A stretch of DNA of 64,000 nt from Mermis nigrescens (lineage: Eukaryota; Nematoda; Enoplea; Mermithida; Mermithidae), in assembly GCA_036768485.1 (NCBI GenBank), contig JAVLUZ010000511.1:1564411-1628410 (forward strand), in the 5' to 3' direction. The position numbers and the translations under genes are program-made. The notes under the pieces were generated by a model. It searched no databases, had not been told where the DNA came from, and worked only from the letters and a program-made list of their open reading frames with translations. Shown in pieces: positions 43,497 through 55,399 of this stretch; within the stretch, counting starts at the first letter, position 1, and each line of letters opens with the position of its first letter.

Positions 43497-43760
43497 AACA
43501 CATGGACGTGCAGGGGTATGCACCCCGAAAGGCCGAATACCCTTCCCCAAAAACCGAAATCCCCCTCAGAATTTAATTTTTGAATTTGTTCGGTCCTTTT
43601 GTGATTTTTTGATGCCAATGGATTTTTTGATGCCAATGGAGATCGTTGAAAAACGTTGAAAAATGGTTTTTTTCGCCATACGACCATTTTTAAGACAATT
43701 TTTTGACCTTTGAAAAATCTTCCGCCCCTTCACTCAAAATTTAGGTGCTGCTTACCTATG
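43497..43760 (-). mobile_element. M2 MITE, copy 4, reverse orientation
   Basis: On the - strand it starts CATAGGTAAGCAGCACC and ends near CACGTCCATGTGTT. The exact TSD GTGCGGTA lies at 43489-43496 and 43761-43768. Confidence 0.88.
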
Positions 43761-43768
43761 GTGCGGTA

Positions 43769-44087
43769 CCGCTTTTTTAATCACCCTGCATAACTGAAAG
43801 TTAGATTGTAACAAGAGCTCCATTTCAAACGGTGAACTCGTCCTGTCGTAATTTTTATACTCAAATAGTGGATTCATCTTTCTACTTTGCGCTTCACCAT
43901 CGTTATTGATTTTCTCGTTGATGCTACGTTGTTATTGTTCATTCAAATTTTTCCAAATAAATTACGATTACAGCACTTACCTACATATACTTTATGGTCT
44001 ATTGCGCAAATGTCTTCGCACGGTATGAGATCAGTTTGCAAAGCCGTGTGAGTATGTAGGTGTGGTATGTAGGGTTGTTTAATCATA
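43769..44087. other. Unassigned sequence
   Basis: Nothing recognised between M2 copy 4 and the R1 hairpin. Confidence 0.4.
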
Positions 44088-45795
44088 GGTAGCGCGTTAG
44101 CGCGTACCTATAATATACTTGGGTACCCCTAACACCTGTGCACCCCCTACAGCTATAACGGGACACTTCTGGAAGGTGCGGTTTTTTTAAAAGAAAGATA
44201 ATAAAAAAATTCGCTGCCCGTGTTTTTTGTTTTTCTTGAAACTGAAAACTGACTGTGTAAAGAAGGTGTAAAGTTTTTGTGTAACGTTATAACATGAGGA
44301 CAAATTTTGGGACCTTTTCATCACGGCATGTAGACAACTGAGTATTGATGACTCGAATAATTGAACAGCATAGGATTATAGAGAGATGAATTCTACAGAT
44401 GAACAATTTTCGTTTTTTGAAATTCGCATTAGTTCTCGAATGGCAGTGTAAAGAGTGCCAAAATCTGGTGGTGAAAAAGCACTTTTTGGTCGAGTTTTCA
44501 ACCTGCTTATGTCTGACACTAACTCCGGTTATGAGTTTTTCAAAATGTTTTCTGACAGAAATGTAGAGCGGATCAAGGGCTACATTCTGCATATAAGCAA
44601 AGTCTTCTACGCTCTATGGTGAGTTAGATCCTGGGGTTTAAAGTTTACACTCTAGTGGATGGTGTAAAAAACGGATTTTAACTAAGATTTCTCTGCCAAA
44701 TCTTTCCGCTTATGAGTCAGGGTAAATTGAATACAGCAGTAATAAAGTGCCTCTCAGGGGCTACACATCGCAGCAAACCGCATTTAAAAAAACGCAATAT
44801 TGAGTTATTTATGGGGGTGTAAAGTTCGAAATCAGAGGTAAAAAATGGGCGAAAAAACACGTTTTTTTCCGAATTTTGATTAATAAATCATACCAAATAA
44901 TTTTTGCAAGAGAATTTTGGCACACAGGAATGTACTACGATTTAAAAGCTACAAATTGTACCAAACCGAATTTCTTTAAACTCAATGGGGAGTTCGGTAC
45001 GGAATTTTAAAGTTTACAGTGTTCTAAATGATGGAAAATACGTTTTTGTTGCGTTTTTTGTTCGCCACTTTCTCCGTCCAGAAGTCGGGATAAGTCCAAT
45101 AGAATAAAAATAAAGTGCTTTATATCGGGTGCATGTCAAAGCAAATTGTCTATACATTAATATTTAGCGAGTGTAAAGTCAAAAATTTGGTGTTTAAAAT
45201 GCGCTTCTGTCTTGTTTTTTCTGCCTGCTTCTCCGGTTATGAGTCAGGGACATGATTATCAAGTCTAGAAATGGACCAGGAACCAAATTTGATATGCCAG
45301 TCTGGCGCATATGTTTACACTCTACAGTGTTGTAAAGTGGTTTACACCTATTGTTAGTTTGCCCATAGAACATTATGGAGACTTAATTTTTTTCATAAAT
45401 ATTAATCGTAATATCAGAACAATATCAAAATTACGAATCTGACCAAAATCTTCTTTACACTAGGTGTTTACATGAAGTTTACACTACATATGTATTTATC
45501 TTCGTTTTTGAGCATTCCAGAAACCTAATTTTTTCCTGGAGTCTAGAAATTTTCAAAGAATCAAATGTGAGACGTCACGTAGGCGCGTTTGTTTACATCC
45601 AACAGTGATGTAAAGTAGTTTACACTCATTGTTTATTTGTCCTCAGACCATTGTAGACATGCAATTTTTTCATAAATGTTGGTAATAATATCCGAGTAAT
45701 ATCAGATTTACAAATCGGAATAAAATCCTCTTTACACTAGGCGGTTGTGTAAAGTTTACACTGCATGTTAGCCTTTGTTCTAGAGCATTGTGTTA
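44088..45795 (-). repeat. R1 repeat family, copy 3 (first part, inverted)
   Basis: The reverse complement matches 16400-18057 closely. The hairpin ATAGGTAGCGCG-TTAG-CGCGTACCTAT lies at 44095-44121. The similarity breaks off at about 45795 and resumes at 46906, because 45796-46905 is foreign. Copy 3 is clearly closer to copy 2 than to copy 1. Confidence 0.85.
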
Positions 45796-46127
45796 ATGAT
45801 GACGCATTTAATGGTCTTCAAAGTCTATTGTATGTCTGTTTAAATTATCGTATTGCGTTTGCTTACCATAAAGAAACCTAAAAACATTGGGGTCTGTCTC
45901 CAATGTAATGCCTTGAAGGCACTATGTTTTCAGCATTTAATTTCGACTTCATAGTGTTAAATCACGAAAAATTGCGGTAATTCGTTGTAACTTTCCTCGT
46001 TTCTAGATAAATTCATGTAAATCATGAATTTTTATGGATAAAAGAATGAAAGCATTGTACATACATATGCCCTAGTCGGGAAAGAAGCGGCGGAAAAATT
46101 TTTAGATTTACGTTATATACCCTTGTG

Positions 46128-46535
46128 TACGTACATGGGCAGCAACGAAATCCTGGAGAGCATAGGTGGGTGGCTCCAAAGTTTTGCGGGGGTGCGAAAT
46201 TTTTTAAAATTCAAATCCTTGGCCTTAAAAATGGTGCTATGGCGAAAAAAACCATTTTTGAATGTTTCTCGTCGAGCTCTATCGATTTGTATCATTGAAA
46301 CCCGGAAAAGCAAAAATTTCTTAAACATTAAATTCTGGAGGTAATGTTGGGTATTTTGCCTTCTGGGTGTGGTTACCACACATGGGCGGGGGGGTCTAGC
46401 TGGACCCCCCCCAAGAATGCTATTTTTAGGCATTTTTAGAGCTATTTTTAGCGAATTTGCCCCGTCGGACCTCCCCCAGAATTTTGTCGCTGCCCATGTA
46501 TATGGTGGTAACCCTTCAAAACCCCACGCCCAGGT
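46128..46535 (+). repeat. M2-like element, diverged
   Basis: TACATGGGCAGCAACGAAATC and GTCGCTGCCCATGTATA-type ends face each other near 46133 and 46490, followed by CCCCACGCCCAGGT near 46525. No TSD was found. Confidence 0.5.
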
Positions 46536-46618
46536 CATCCTTTTTAGATACATTCAAGTAGGTACATTATAAATTTTTATGGATATAAGAATGAAAGCAT
46601 TATACGTATGTAGGTACA

Positions 46619-46753
46619 TGCCCTAGTCGGGAAGGAAGCGGTGGAAAAATTTTGAGATTTACGTGCCCTAGTCGGGAAGGAAGCGGTGGAAAAATTTTGA
46701 GATTTACGTGCCCTAGTCGGGAAGGAAGCGGTGGAAAAATTTTCAAATTTACG
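46619..46753 (+). repeat. Three 45-bp tandem units
   Basis: The units start TGCCCTAGTCGGGAAGGAAG at 46619, 46664 and 46709. They are almost identical. A fourth diverged copy lies near 46069. Confidence 0.95.
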
Positions 46754-46905
46754 TTATAAACTCTTGAGTACGAATGTACGTGGGGAGCAACGAAATCCTG
46801 GGGAGCATAGATGGATAGCTCCAGTTCTGCGGGGCGAAGCTCTGGTCATTGCCCAGGAATAGGGGGTAACCCTTTTTATATAGGTACATGTATAAAAATC
46901 AAGTG

Positions 46906-47780
46906 TGAGACGTCAATTAGGTGCGTTTGTTTACGCTCAACAGTGGTGTAAAGTAGTTTACACCTAATGTTTATTTGTCCTCAGACCATTGTAGAGACAT
47001 AATTTTTTCATAAATGTTGATCATAATATCCGAGTAATATCAGATTTACAAATCCGACTAGAATCCTCTTTACACTCGGTGGTTGTGTAAAGTTTACACT
47101 GCTAATTAATCTTCGTTCTAGAGCTTTGCGAAAACCTGAATTTTTTGCCGAAATCTGAAAATTTACATGGAATCAAATAAGGGACGTCAGCTGGGCGCGT
47201 TCGTTTACACTCAACAGTGATGTAAAGTGGTTTACATCTGTGTCTATTTGTCCTTAAACCGTTATGGAGACGTAATTTTTTCATGAATGTTGATCGTAAT
47301 ATCCGAGTAATATCGAATTTACAAATCCGACTAAAATCTTCTTTACACCTGTTGCTAGTGTAAAGTTTACACTATATAATAAGCTCCATTCTAGAGCCTC
47401 ACGGTAACTTATTTTTTCCCTAAAGTCGTAAAATATATATGGAAACAGATGTGATACGTCTGCTAGGGGCGCATGAAGAGTAGTGTAAAGTGATTAACAC
47501 CTAATGTTAATTTGTTCTTAGAACATTATAGAGGTTTCATTTCTTAATAAATGCTGATCGTTATATCAGAGCAATATCGAAATTATTAATCCCACTAAAA
47601 TTCTTTACACTCTTGTGTAAAGTTTAAAATGTAAATTAAGTTTAGCTCTAGAAAGTTTTGGAAGCATATTTCTTTACAGGATGTTCTACGTAACATAAGA
47701 ATTACTAATCAGAATGTTTGTTTCTTCTACAACTAGTAGCTTTGTAAAGTTTAAACCATTCAATTATTAGAAGAACCGCA
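46906..47780 (-). repeat. R1 copy 3, tandem-unit part (inverted)
   Basis: Three diverged units of ~275-290 bp in reverse orientation, with boxes near 46945, 47220 and 47495. They contain the same GTTTACAC/GTGTAAAG pairs and the TAATTTTTTCATAAATGTTGA-like core as 16003-16800. Confidence 0.8.
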
Positions 47781-47834
47781 CAGTAAATGAAATCTAGTAT
47801 TGTATTTCCAAATCTTGCTAATTAAAAGTAGGGT

Positions 47835-48438
47835 ACTAGCAAAGAAAAATGCTCCGATGGAACAAAAAAGGGAATATACTTGGGATTGTGAATTATCGAG
47901 GATGTAAAAGGAGGGGACTAGGAAAAATCTCCCTATGTTATATGCCAAAAATCGCAAAATATGTTAAAAACCAGACTTTCTCTAAACAATGCAAAAAATC
48001 GAAGTATATTCTGCGGCCTTTGAAATATGTAAAAGTTTAGTAAACAATTGTTGTAGACATGTGTAAAAGAGTATCTACATAAGGTCTGTTGCACGTCAGC
48101 TTCCGTGTTTCCTACTGCTTTGAACCAACAATATCATCGATTGTCTTGAATGCATCGATATGTACTATTTCATTCAATTCGCTTAGCTACTGCATTGCTA
48201 ATTCGCTGCTTTTTTCAATCAATTTTTTGGTAAATAGTTTATTTCTATTGGGAGGCCGCAGAATATACTTCGATTTTTTGCATTGTTTAGAGAAAGTCTG
48301 GTTTTTAACATATTTTGCGATTTTTGGCATATAACATAGGGAGATTTTTCCTAGTCCCCTCCTTTTACATCCTCGATAATTCACAATCCCAAGTATATTC
48401 CCCTTTTTTGTTCCATCGGAGCATTTTTCTTTGCTAGT
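47835..48438. mobile_element. Long inverted-repeat (foldback) element
   Basis: The left arm 47835-48019 starts ACTAGCAAAGAAAAATGCTC and ends TTCTGCGGCCT. The right arm 48252-48438 is its reverse complement with very few differences, mainly run-length. The arms are ~185 bp and the centre 232 bp. A foldback or long-TIR MITE is likely; no TSD was recognised. Near-identity of the arms suggests youth or gene conversion. A transcript would form long dsRNA. Confidence 0.85.
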
Positions 48439-49750
48439 GTGAAATGCTGGGCTTCGTTACAAAAGCTTAAAAAGTGTTGTTTTAATTGAGGGAAGCACGA
48501 GGAGAGGTTGAGCATAACTATGTATAGTCTTCTAAAATAGCGCATAAATTCGTCGGAAAACTAATTTCCTTATTATTTTGAACTCGGGTCTTCCCTGACT
48601 CGACGAAGTAGGCATATTCTGTTACATTCCAAATGGCCCATTTTCGCTGAAGTCTTATTACTGTATTAGCTTTTCACTGCACAAATGGCTTCTTCACTTA
48701 CGTTCTCGTTAGTGGCTGGTTGCTTTAAACTCTTCTTATTGATGTTTAATCTATTGCTTAACATGGTGCATCTAACAAAGTGCCTCAACAGTCTAACCCG
48801 TAAAATATTCTGCTACAGTAATAAGCCGTGAAGCGAAAATAGGCTGCTTGGAATGGAAAAGGCTATAGCGAATTTTTTGGGGTCGCCTCGCCTATCGAGT
48901 GATTAAGACGTCGGGTATACAATTAAATTGAATATAAAAATTATCGACAGCGGATAATTTTTTTAATTGACATAAGTTGACTATATAAGTGGTTTACAGT
49001 GCGGCAACGACCGTGATTTACGCGCAAAAAGGGTGCATACTTAACAGAAAGTTTTTTTATGTAAAAGTTGTATTACTAAAACTAACTTCCGTGCCACCTT
49101 GGACTAAGACTGACTCTCGCGCGCAAGGTTTTGTGAAATAAACAGTGCAAAATTTTTTGTCGATTTTTTTGTTTGATTTAGGTATGGTTGTGTTGTGATC
49201 AATTCGATTAGCATAAAAATGTGCAAGTTTAGCTTGTGCGCTCTTTAAGACAGTAAGAAAACTAAGAAATCGATTATCCAATAGTCATCGGATCGTTCTG
49301 GTATGGTTGGCCGGCTTTGTCCTTCAGTTTGCTATTGGACTGCTCTGGCTAATCATAAGCGAGAGGTGCTCAACCTTAAGTTATCGAATAGGCAACCGGA
49401 TTTCAGTTAGCCCTCAGCTAATTGCTCAGTAAGTCCTCAGCGAATTGCTAAGTTGTGCATTTTATGCATTATTTATCATTTAATCGCGGTTTTAAATGTA
49501 TTCAAGTTTTGAATATTTTCCACATCGAGTAGATAAGATAGGTATTAAAATGTCTCATGAACTATTCTGTTTTCCAGCTGCAGCTTCAATTAACACTAAT
49601 GAAGGATGGATGGCCGCGATGATGTGCAGAATTCTAATCAGGTGGGTGGTTGGTGGTAGGTACATTTTATATTTATTTTTATTTTTTTATAAGAATAGTT
49701 AATTACCTACATTCGGAAGTAAGTTAAGAATATGGTACTTTCAGGATACT
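48439..49750. other. Unassigned sequence
   Basis: No gene, RNA or known element recognised. Confidence 0.35.
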
Positions 49751-50265
49751 ATGAAATAAACTTCAGAAGAGCGGATTTTTTGCTCAGTACTTAGAGCATG
49801 TTGAAAGAAAGCGCGGAAAAAAATGGAGTAAAGGTAAAATCCGGAAATGGAAATGGAAATGGAAAATGGAAAATGGGTAAAAGGCGGAAATAGGAAAATG
49901 GAAAATGGAAAAATGGGTAAAAGCCGGAAAATGGAAAATGGAAATGGAAAATTTTCCATTTCCGCCATTTTCAGCGGAAAATGGTTCATTTTCAAAATTT
50001 TCGATCGTTAGTGTCTAACTCATATCGTTTCTCACCAAATTCCTATATTTTTGAAGAAATTTCGAAAGTGTAACTAAAAATGGGAAAGTCTGCAAAAACG
50101 GAAAAAAAACGAAAAATTGTTCATTTCTTCATCTTTTCACTCAAAATTCTCCTCTTTTGAAAAAATTGACCTTCCAAATCCGAAAAATCGTTATCCACTT
50201 CGACTACAACGATTTCGTCGCAGATGGAAAATCGCCGGAAAATGGAAAAATAGGGTAAAACCCGG

Positions 50266-50297
<32 letters not shown>

Positions 50298-52335
50298 TTT
50301 CCATTTCCTTCGATTTTCAGTGGAAAATGGATTAATTTTCAAAATTTTCGGTCGTAAATATCGAAATCATGTCGTTTCTCACCAAATTTCTCTATTTTTG
50401 AAGAAATTTCGAACGCGTAACTAAATGGAAAAGTCTACAAAAAACGGGAAAAAACGAAAAATTGTTCATTTCTTCGTCTTTTCCTCAAAATTCTCTTCTT
50501 TTGAAATAATTGACCTTCCAAATCCGAAAAAATCGTTATCCACTTCGACTACAACGATTTCGTCGCAGATGGAAAGTCGCCGGAAAATGGAAAAATAGGG
50601 TAAAACCCGGAAATGGAAAATGGAAAATTTTCGATTTCCTCTATTTTCAACGGAAAATGGTTAATTTTCAAAATTTTCGGTCGTTAATATCGAAATCATG
50701 TCGTTTCTCACCAAATTTCTCTATTTTTGAAGAAATTTCGAACACGTAACTAAATATGGAAAAGTCTACAAAAAACGGGAAAAAAACGAAAAATTGTTCA
50801 TTTCTTCGTCTTTTTCACTCGAAATTCTCCTCTTTTGAAATAAATTGACCCTCCAAATCCGGAAAAATCGTTATCCCACTTCGACTACAACGATTTCGTC
50901 GCAGATGGAAAATCGCCGGAAAATGGAAAAATAGGGTAAAACCCGGAAATGGAAAATGGAAAATGGAAAATTTTTCCATTTCCTCCATTTTAAACGGAAA
51001 ATGGTTGATTTTCAAAATTTTCGGTCGTAAGTATCGAAATCATGTCGTTTTCTCATCAAATTTCTCTATTTTTGAAGAAATTTCGAAAGCGTAACTAAAT
51101 ATGGAAAAGTCTACAAAAAACGGAAAAAAAAGCGAAAAATTGTTCATTTCTTCGTCTTTTCACACAAAATTCTCCTCTTTTGAAAAATTGACCTTCCAGA
51201 TCCGAAAAAATCGTTATCCAATTCGACTACAACGATTTCGTTGCAGATGGAAAAATCGCCGGAAAATGGAAAAATAGGGTAAAACCCGAAATGGAAAAAT
51301 GGAAAATGGAAAATTTTTCCATTTCCTTCATTTTCAATAGAAAATGGTTAATTTTCGAAATTTTCGGTCGTGAATGTCGAAATCATGACGTTTCTCACCA
51401 AATTTCTTTATTTTTGAAGAAATTTCAAAAGATCAGCTAAAAAAATGAATCATTTTCTGTTGAAAATAAAGGAAATGGAAAATTTTCCATTTTCCATTTT
51501 TCATTATCCATTTCCGGGTTTTACCTATTTTTCCATTTTCCGGCGATTTTCCATCTGCGACAAAATCGTTGTAGTCGAAATGGATAACGATTTTTTGGAT
51601 CTGGAAGGTCAATTCTTTCAAAAGGAGAATTTTGAGTGAAAAGACAAAGAAGTGAACAATTTTCAGTTTTATCCATTTTTTTGTAGACTTTTCCATTTTT
51701 GAGTTACGCCTTCAAAAATTTCTTGAAAAATTGAGAAACTTGGTGAAAAAACGACATGAGTTTGACATTTACGTCCTAAAATTTTGAAAATAAACCATTT
51801 TCCGTTGAAAATAAAGGAAACGGAAAATTTTCATTTCCATTTTCCATTTTCCATTTCCGGGTTTTACCCTATTTTTTCCATTTTGCGGCGATTTTCCATC
51901 TGCGACAAAATCGTTGTAGTCGAAGTGGATAACGATTTCGAGATCTGACAAGGTCAATTTTTTTTCAAAAAGAGGAGAAATTTTGAATGAGAGGCGAAGA
52001 AATGAACAATTTTTCAGTTTTTCCCATTTTTTGTACTTTTTTTCCATTTTTTGAGTCGCGCTTTTTCGAAATTTCATTCAAAAATGAGAAATTTGGTGAA
52101 AAAACTGATATGAGTTAGACATTAACGATCGAAAATTTTGAAAATTGTATCCATTTTCCGTTGAAAATAAAGGAAATGGAAAATTTTCCATTTTCCGATT
52201 TCAGCTTGGCTACCCACTTTTCCATTTTCCATTTTCCGGCTTTTACCCATTTTCCATTTTCCATTTCCATGTTTCATTTCCGGCTTTTACCCATTTTCCA
52301 TTTTCCATTTCCATTTCCATTTCCGGATTTTACCC
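49751..52335. repeat. ~340-bp satellite array with an orientation switch
   Basis: Units share CGTTATCCACTTCGACTACA at about 50189, 50534, 50869 and 51213 on the + strand, so the period is ~335-345 bp. From ~51440 the same unit runs on the - strand (marker near 51580 and 51920). Each unit contains a GGAAATGGAAAATGGAAAA minisatellite, its complement TTTTCCATTTTCC, and a TGTCGTTTCTCACCAAATTT segment. The left (49840-49970) and right (52150-52330) edges are pure GGAAATGG-type runs. Open frames here are repeat artefacts. Confidence 0.93.
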
Positions 52336-52579
52336 ACGCCCAAAAAAAATATTCATCCGTCTATGATCAATATTACAAAAGCTATGGGTTTCGTTAATTA
52401 GCCTCTTCTCGACCTACACAAGCATCTACTCGACCTAAGTGTTTGAATGAATGAATGAATGAAATAATTTATTACTGAAACGCGACAATTACGAAAGATG
52501 TAAAAGAGTAATAAAACGTACGGTCAAAAGAATAAAAGCGTACAGCAAAAGGCGATGAGCGAGTCATGAAAATGACGAT

Positions 52580-55369
52580 TTAAGCCCGCCCTATAATAAA
52601 TTTGGATAAGTCGACATCAATTAATCTAGATTTGAATACATTTAAGTTAGGGGAAGAGACTACAAAATCAGGTAGGTGATTCCAAACAGAGATATACTTA
52701 TAGAAAAAGTCAAATTTTTGTAAATTAGAACGGACAAGAGGAACAACTAGCTTGAAACGATTTGTGCAGCGAGTAGTATTTTGATTAAGCACAAAAAAAT
52801 CTGTCATGGAAAGACAAGATTTTTGACTAATAATTTGATACATCATACATAAGCAAATATGAAGGCGACGTAATTCTAATCGACACAAGTTAAGTTGGTT
52901 AAGGCGTTCGTCGTAAGAAAGAGGGCTATGATATCCAACTATGTATTTAGTAAATTTACGCTGAAGAGCCTCCAGCCTGTTGATATCACTAATATAAGAG
53001 GGGTTCCATAAAGCACAGGAATATTCAAGGATCGGTCTGACGTAAACAATGAAGGCCTTTACGAGATTATTTTTATCACGCGAAAAGAAGGATTTTCTAA
53101 TTAAGATAGATCTCAAGAAAGCTTTCTTGATAATACTGTTGTAATGTTCCTTAAATTTCAGGTTGTGCGAAATTAGCACTCCTAAATCGCGAACATAGAC
53201 AGAATCGTTCGTAATAACTTGTGTATTGAGTGTATATGACAATTTAGGATTATTTTTGCCCAAATATAGGACTGTGCATTTAGAATATGATATTGGTAAA
53301 CAATTTCTGGTGGCCCAAATGGAAATTCTATCTAAATCGGTCTGAAGTGTTTGATAATTGCAGGAAAGATTGAATATTTTTAGGTCATCCGCGAACATAA
53401 AAGTCGAACTTGACAAGTTATCAAAGATATCATTTATAAAAATCAAAAACAACGTAGGTCCAAGAATGGACCCTTGAATAACTCCACTTGTAACAGCGGC
53501 ATAATCTGAAAAACACTGATTAACGCGAACACACTGAATACGATTAGATAGAAAAGCTTTTAACCAATTAAACAGGTGTTGTTGAATACCGTAACTAGTT
53601 AATTTAACAAGAAGTTTAGATATGTCGACTTTGTCAAAAGCTTTAGCAAAGTCTATATAAATAATATCAACGGTTTCTTTACATTCCAGTGATTTAACCC
53701 AAGAATGTTTACAATTTAATAGTTGCAATTCGCAAGATTTATGTTTTTGGAAACCATATTGAAAAGGTGATATTAACTCATTAGTAGATAAATAAATTGA
53801 TAGTTGAGTATTAATAATACTTTCCATTATCTTACAAGTTGAGCAACATAAAGAAACAGGACGATAATTTTCAGTTAATGAGGGGTCACCCTTTTTAATT
53901 ATAGGTACAACGTAAGCCTCCCTCCAAATGTCTGGGATATCACCTGATAAAAAAGAAACAGTAAAAATACTGATAAGGGGTTTAAGAAGATAATAAGCTA
54001 ATTTTTTAACAAAAAAGTTACTTAAACCATCAGGCGCTATCGAAGTCGAGTTTTTCATCTTAGCAATCGCCCGTGAGACATTATTTTCGTCAAAGACGAT
54101 GTTTGAAATAGAAAAATCGCCCCGCTTCTGAAAAACAAAAGAATCGTTAATATCATCATTGGTAAATACGGAAGAGAAGTAATGATTGAACATATTAGTT
54201 TTACAATGAAGATCAGTTACTACATTATTGTCGGTGGAAGTAATAGGTGGAATGCTTCGAGAATTATTTAAACGATTATTTACAAATCTAAAAAAGGATT
54301 TCAGATCGTTATGTTGCAATAAATTACTTTCCTGTAAACAAAAATGATTATGAATTTCTTTGCGTAACATTTTACAGTGATTACGATACCTTTGTTTGCA
54401 TATAATTGTACGATATTTTTTGTATTTTTTCCATAAAAGCCGTTTTTTGGCAAATAATTTTCGTAAAACTTTAGGGTATGAAAATTTGGAAGGCTTTGCT
54501 TTGACTTTAGGAACAAAAGTAAAAATTAGAGGCCTTAAGACATTTAAAAATACATTATACATGTCGTTAACATTTAAACAAGTAGAAAAAAGATCAGGCC
54601 AAGAAATAGTAGAAAGAAAGCTACCAATACTAAAGTAGTCTGCTTTTTGAAAATTAAAGTGAGATTCTACATAAGTAGTAGGTGGAGTTATCAGAGTTTC
54701 AAAAGATATAGAATTGTGGTCACTTGTAGAAAAGGAGGGTAGTACTTTAACATTAAAAACATTATTTGCTGCAAAAATAACATCAATAATATTTGTATCA
54801 TGCGTTTGATCTAAAACTAATTGTGTTAATCCTGTAGACGAGAAACAGTCGTAAAACAATTCGTTAAGAGAATCGGATGTAAAGGTACCTAAGGTCCAAT
54901 CAATTTTAGGTAAATTGAAATCCCCTAGGATAATTACGGGATAAGAGCAATTATTTACCCATTCTATCAAGTTACAGATTCTTAAAGCATGATTTAAATC
55001 GTAGTGAGGAGGTCTGTAAATAAGAAGAAATCTAATTCTATCCTGACCATGGAAAAAATCAATAATTAAAGAGTCAGATATACTCAGTTCGTTAGGAACT
55101 TTAACAAAACGAGCACTAAAATGTGATTTTACAAAGACAATGACCCCGCCGCCTTGTTTATTCACTCGATCAGAGCGAAAAATTTGATAATTGTTTTGAG
55201 GACATAAAATGCTATCATGAATTACTTCGTTTAACCATGTTTCACAACAGAAAATTAAGTCGAAATTGTCACTATCTAACAAATAATATAACTCCCCTAA
55301 CTTGTTTACTAAACTTTGTGCATTGAATAAAAAACACCTAGCGCTAATAAATTCGGAGGGCGACTTATC
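52580..55369 (-). CDS. LINE ORF2: AP endonuclease-reverse transcriptase
   Basis: The frame is open for 930 codons on the - strand, from just after TAG (55370-55372) to the stop at 52580. No ATG lies near its start, so initiation may depend on ORF1 or the ATG has been lost. The endonuclease begins FNAQSLVNKLGELYYLL and includes the ETWL, GGGV, ILGDFNLP and TSDHNSI motifs with the catalytic Asp, Asn and His. RT follows with the RPVSLCCSTCKIME block, QYGFQ, IYIDFAKAFDKVD, GVIQGSILGP and the catalytic FMFADDLKIF. The C-terminus has the RPILEYSCALWNP and FKSRLIDVDL segments. The enzyme would nick DNA and copy its RNA by target-primed reverse transcription. The uninterrupted frame suggests recent activity. 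Confidence 0.92.
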   Translation of the reverse strand, partial: DKSPSEFISARCFLFNAQSLVNKLGELYYLLDSDNFDLIFCCETWLNEVIHDSILCPQNNYQIFRSDRVNKQGGGVIVFVKSHFSARFVKVPNELSISDSLIIDFFHGQDRIRFLLIYRPPHYDLNHALRICNLIEWVNNCSYPVIILGDFNLPKIDWTLGTFTSDSLNELFYDCFSSTGLTQLVLDQTHDTNIIDVIFAANNVFNVKVLPSFSTSDHNSISFETLITPPTTYVESHFNFQKADYFSIGSFLSTISWPDLFSTCLNVNDMYNVFLNVLRPLIFTFVPKVKAKPSKFSYPKVLRKLFAKKRLLWKKYKKYRTIICKQRYRNHCKMLRKEIHNHFCLQESNLLQHNDLKSFFRFVNNRLNNSRSIPPITSTDNNVVTDLHCKTNMFNHYFSSVFTNDDINDSFVFQKRGDFSISNIVFDENNVSRAIAKMKNSTSIAPDGLSNFFVKKLAYYLLKPLISIFTVSFLSGDIPDIWREAYVVPIIKKGDPSLTENYRPVSLCCSTCKIMESIINTQLSIYLSTNELISPFQYGFQKHKSCELQLLNCKHSWVKSLECKETVDIIYIDFAKAFDKVDISKLLVKLTSYGIQQHLFNWLKAFLSNRIQCVRVNQCFSDYAAVTSGVIQGSILGPTLFLIFINDIFDNLSSSTFMFADDLKIFNLSCNYQTLQTDLDRISIWATRNCLPISYSKCTVLYLGKNNPKLSYTLNTQVITNDSVYVRDLGVLISHNLKFKEHYNSIIKKAFLRSILIRKSFFSRDKNNLVKAFIVYVRPILEYSCALWNPSYISDINRLEALQRKFTKYIVGYHSPLSYDERLNQLNLCRLELRRLHICLCMMYQIISQKSCLSMTDFFVLNQNTTRCTNRFKLVVPLVRSNLQKFDFFYKYISVWNHLPDFVVSSPNLNVFKSRLIDVDLSKFIIGRA

Positions 55370-55399
55370 CTATACAGTACCGGAATCAACGCGAGCAAA

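Larger units (their letters stand above)
45796..46905. repeat. Foreign segment inside R1, tandemly duplicated
   Basis: Two related blocks (about 46020-46200 and 46563-46850) share GAATTTTTATGGATA, GAATGAAAGCATT, CCCTAGTCGGGAA and GGGCAGCAACGAAATCCTGG-type sequence. This indicates a duplication with a unit of about 550 bp. No coding sequence. Confidence 0.6.

Noticed and set aside
46619..46753. CRISPR-like array
   Set aside because: The units abut with no unique spacers, in eukaryotic DNA.
44088..47780. A Helitron Rep/helicase gene in R1
   Set aside because: No HUH or helicase motif in any frame; at most a non-autonomous element.
49751..52335. Coding frames in the satellite array
   Set aside because: Low-complexity translations repeated with the satellite unit on both strands.
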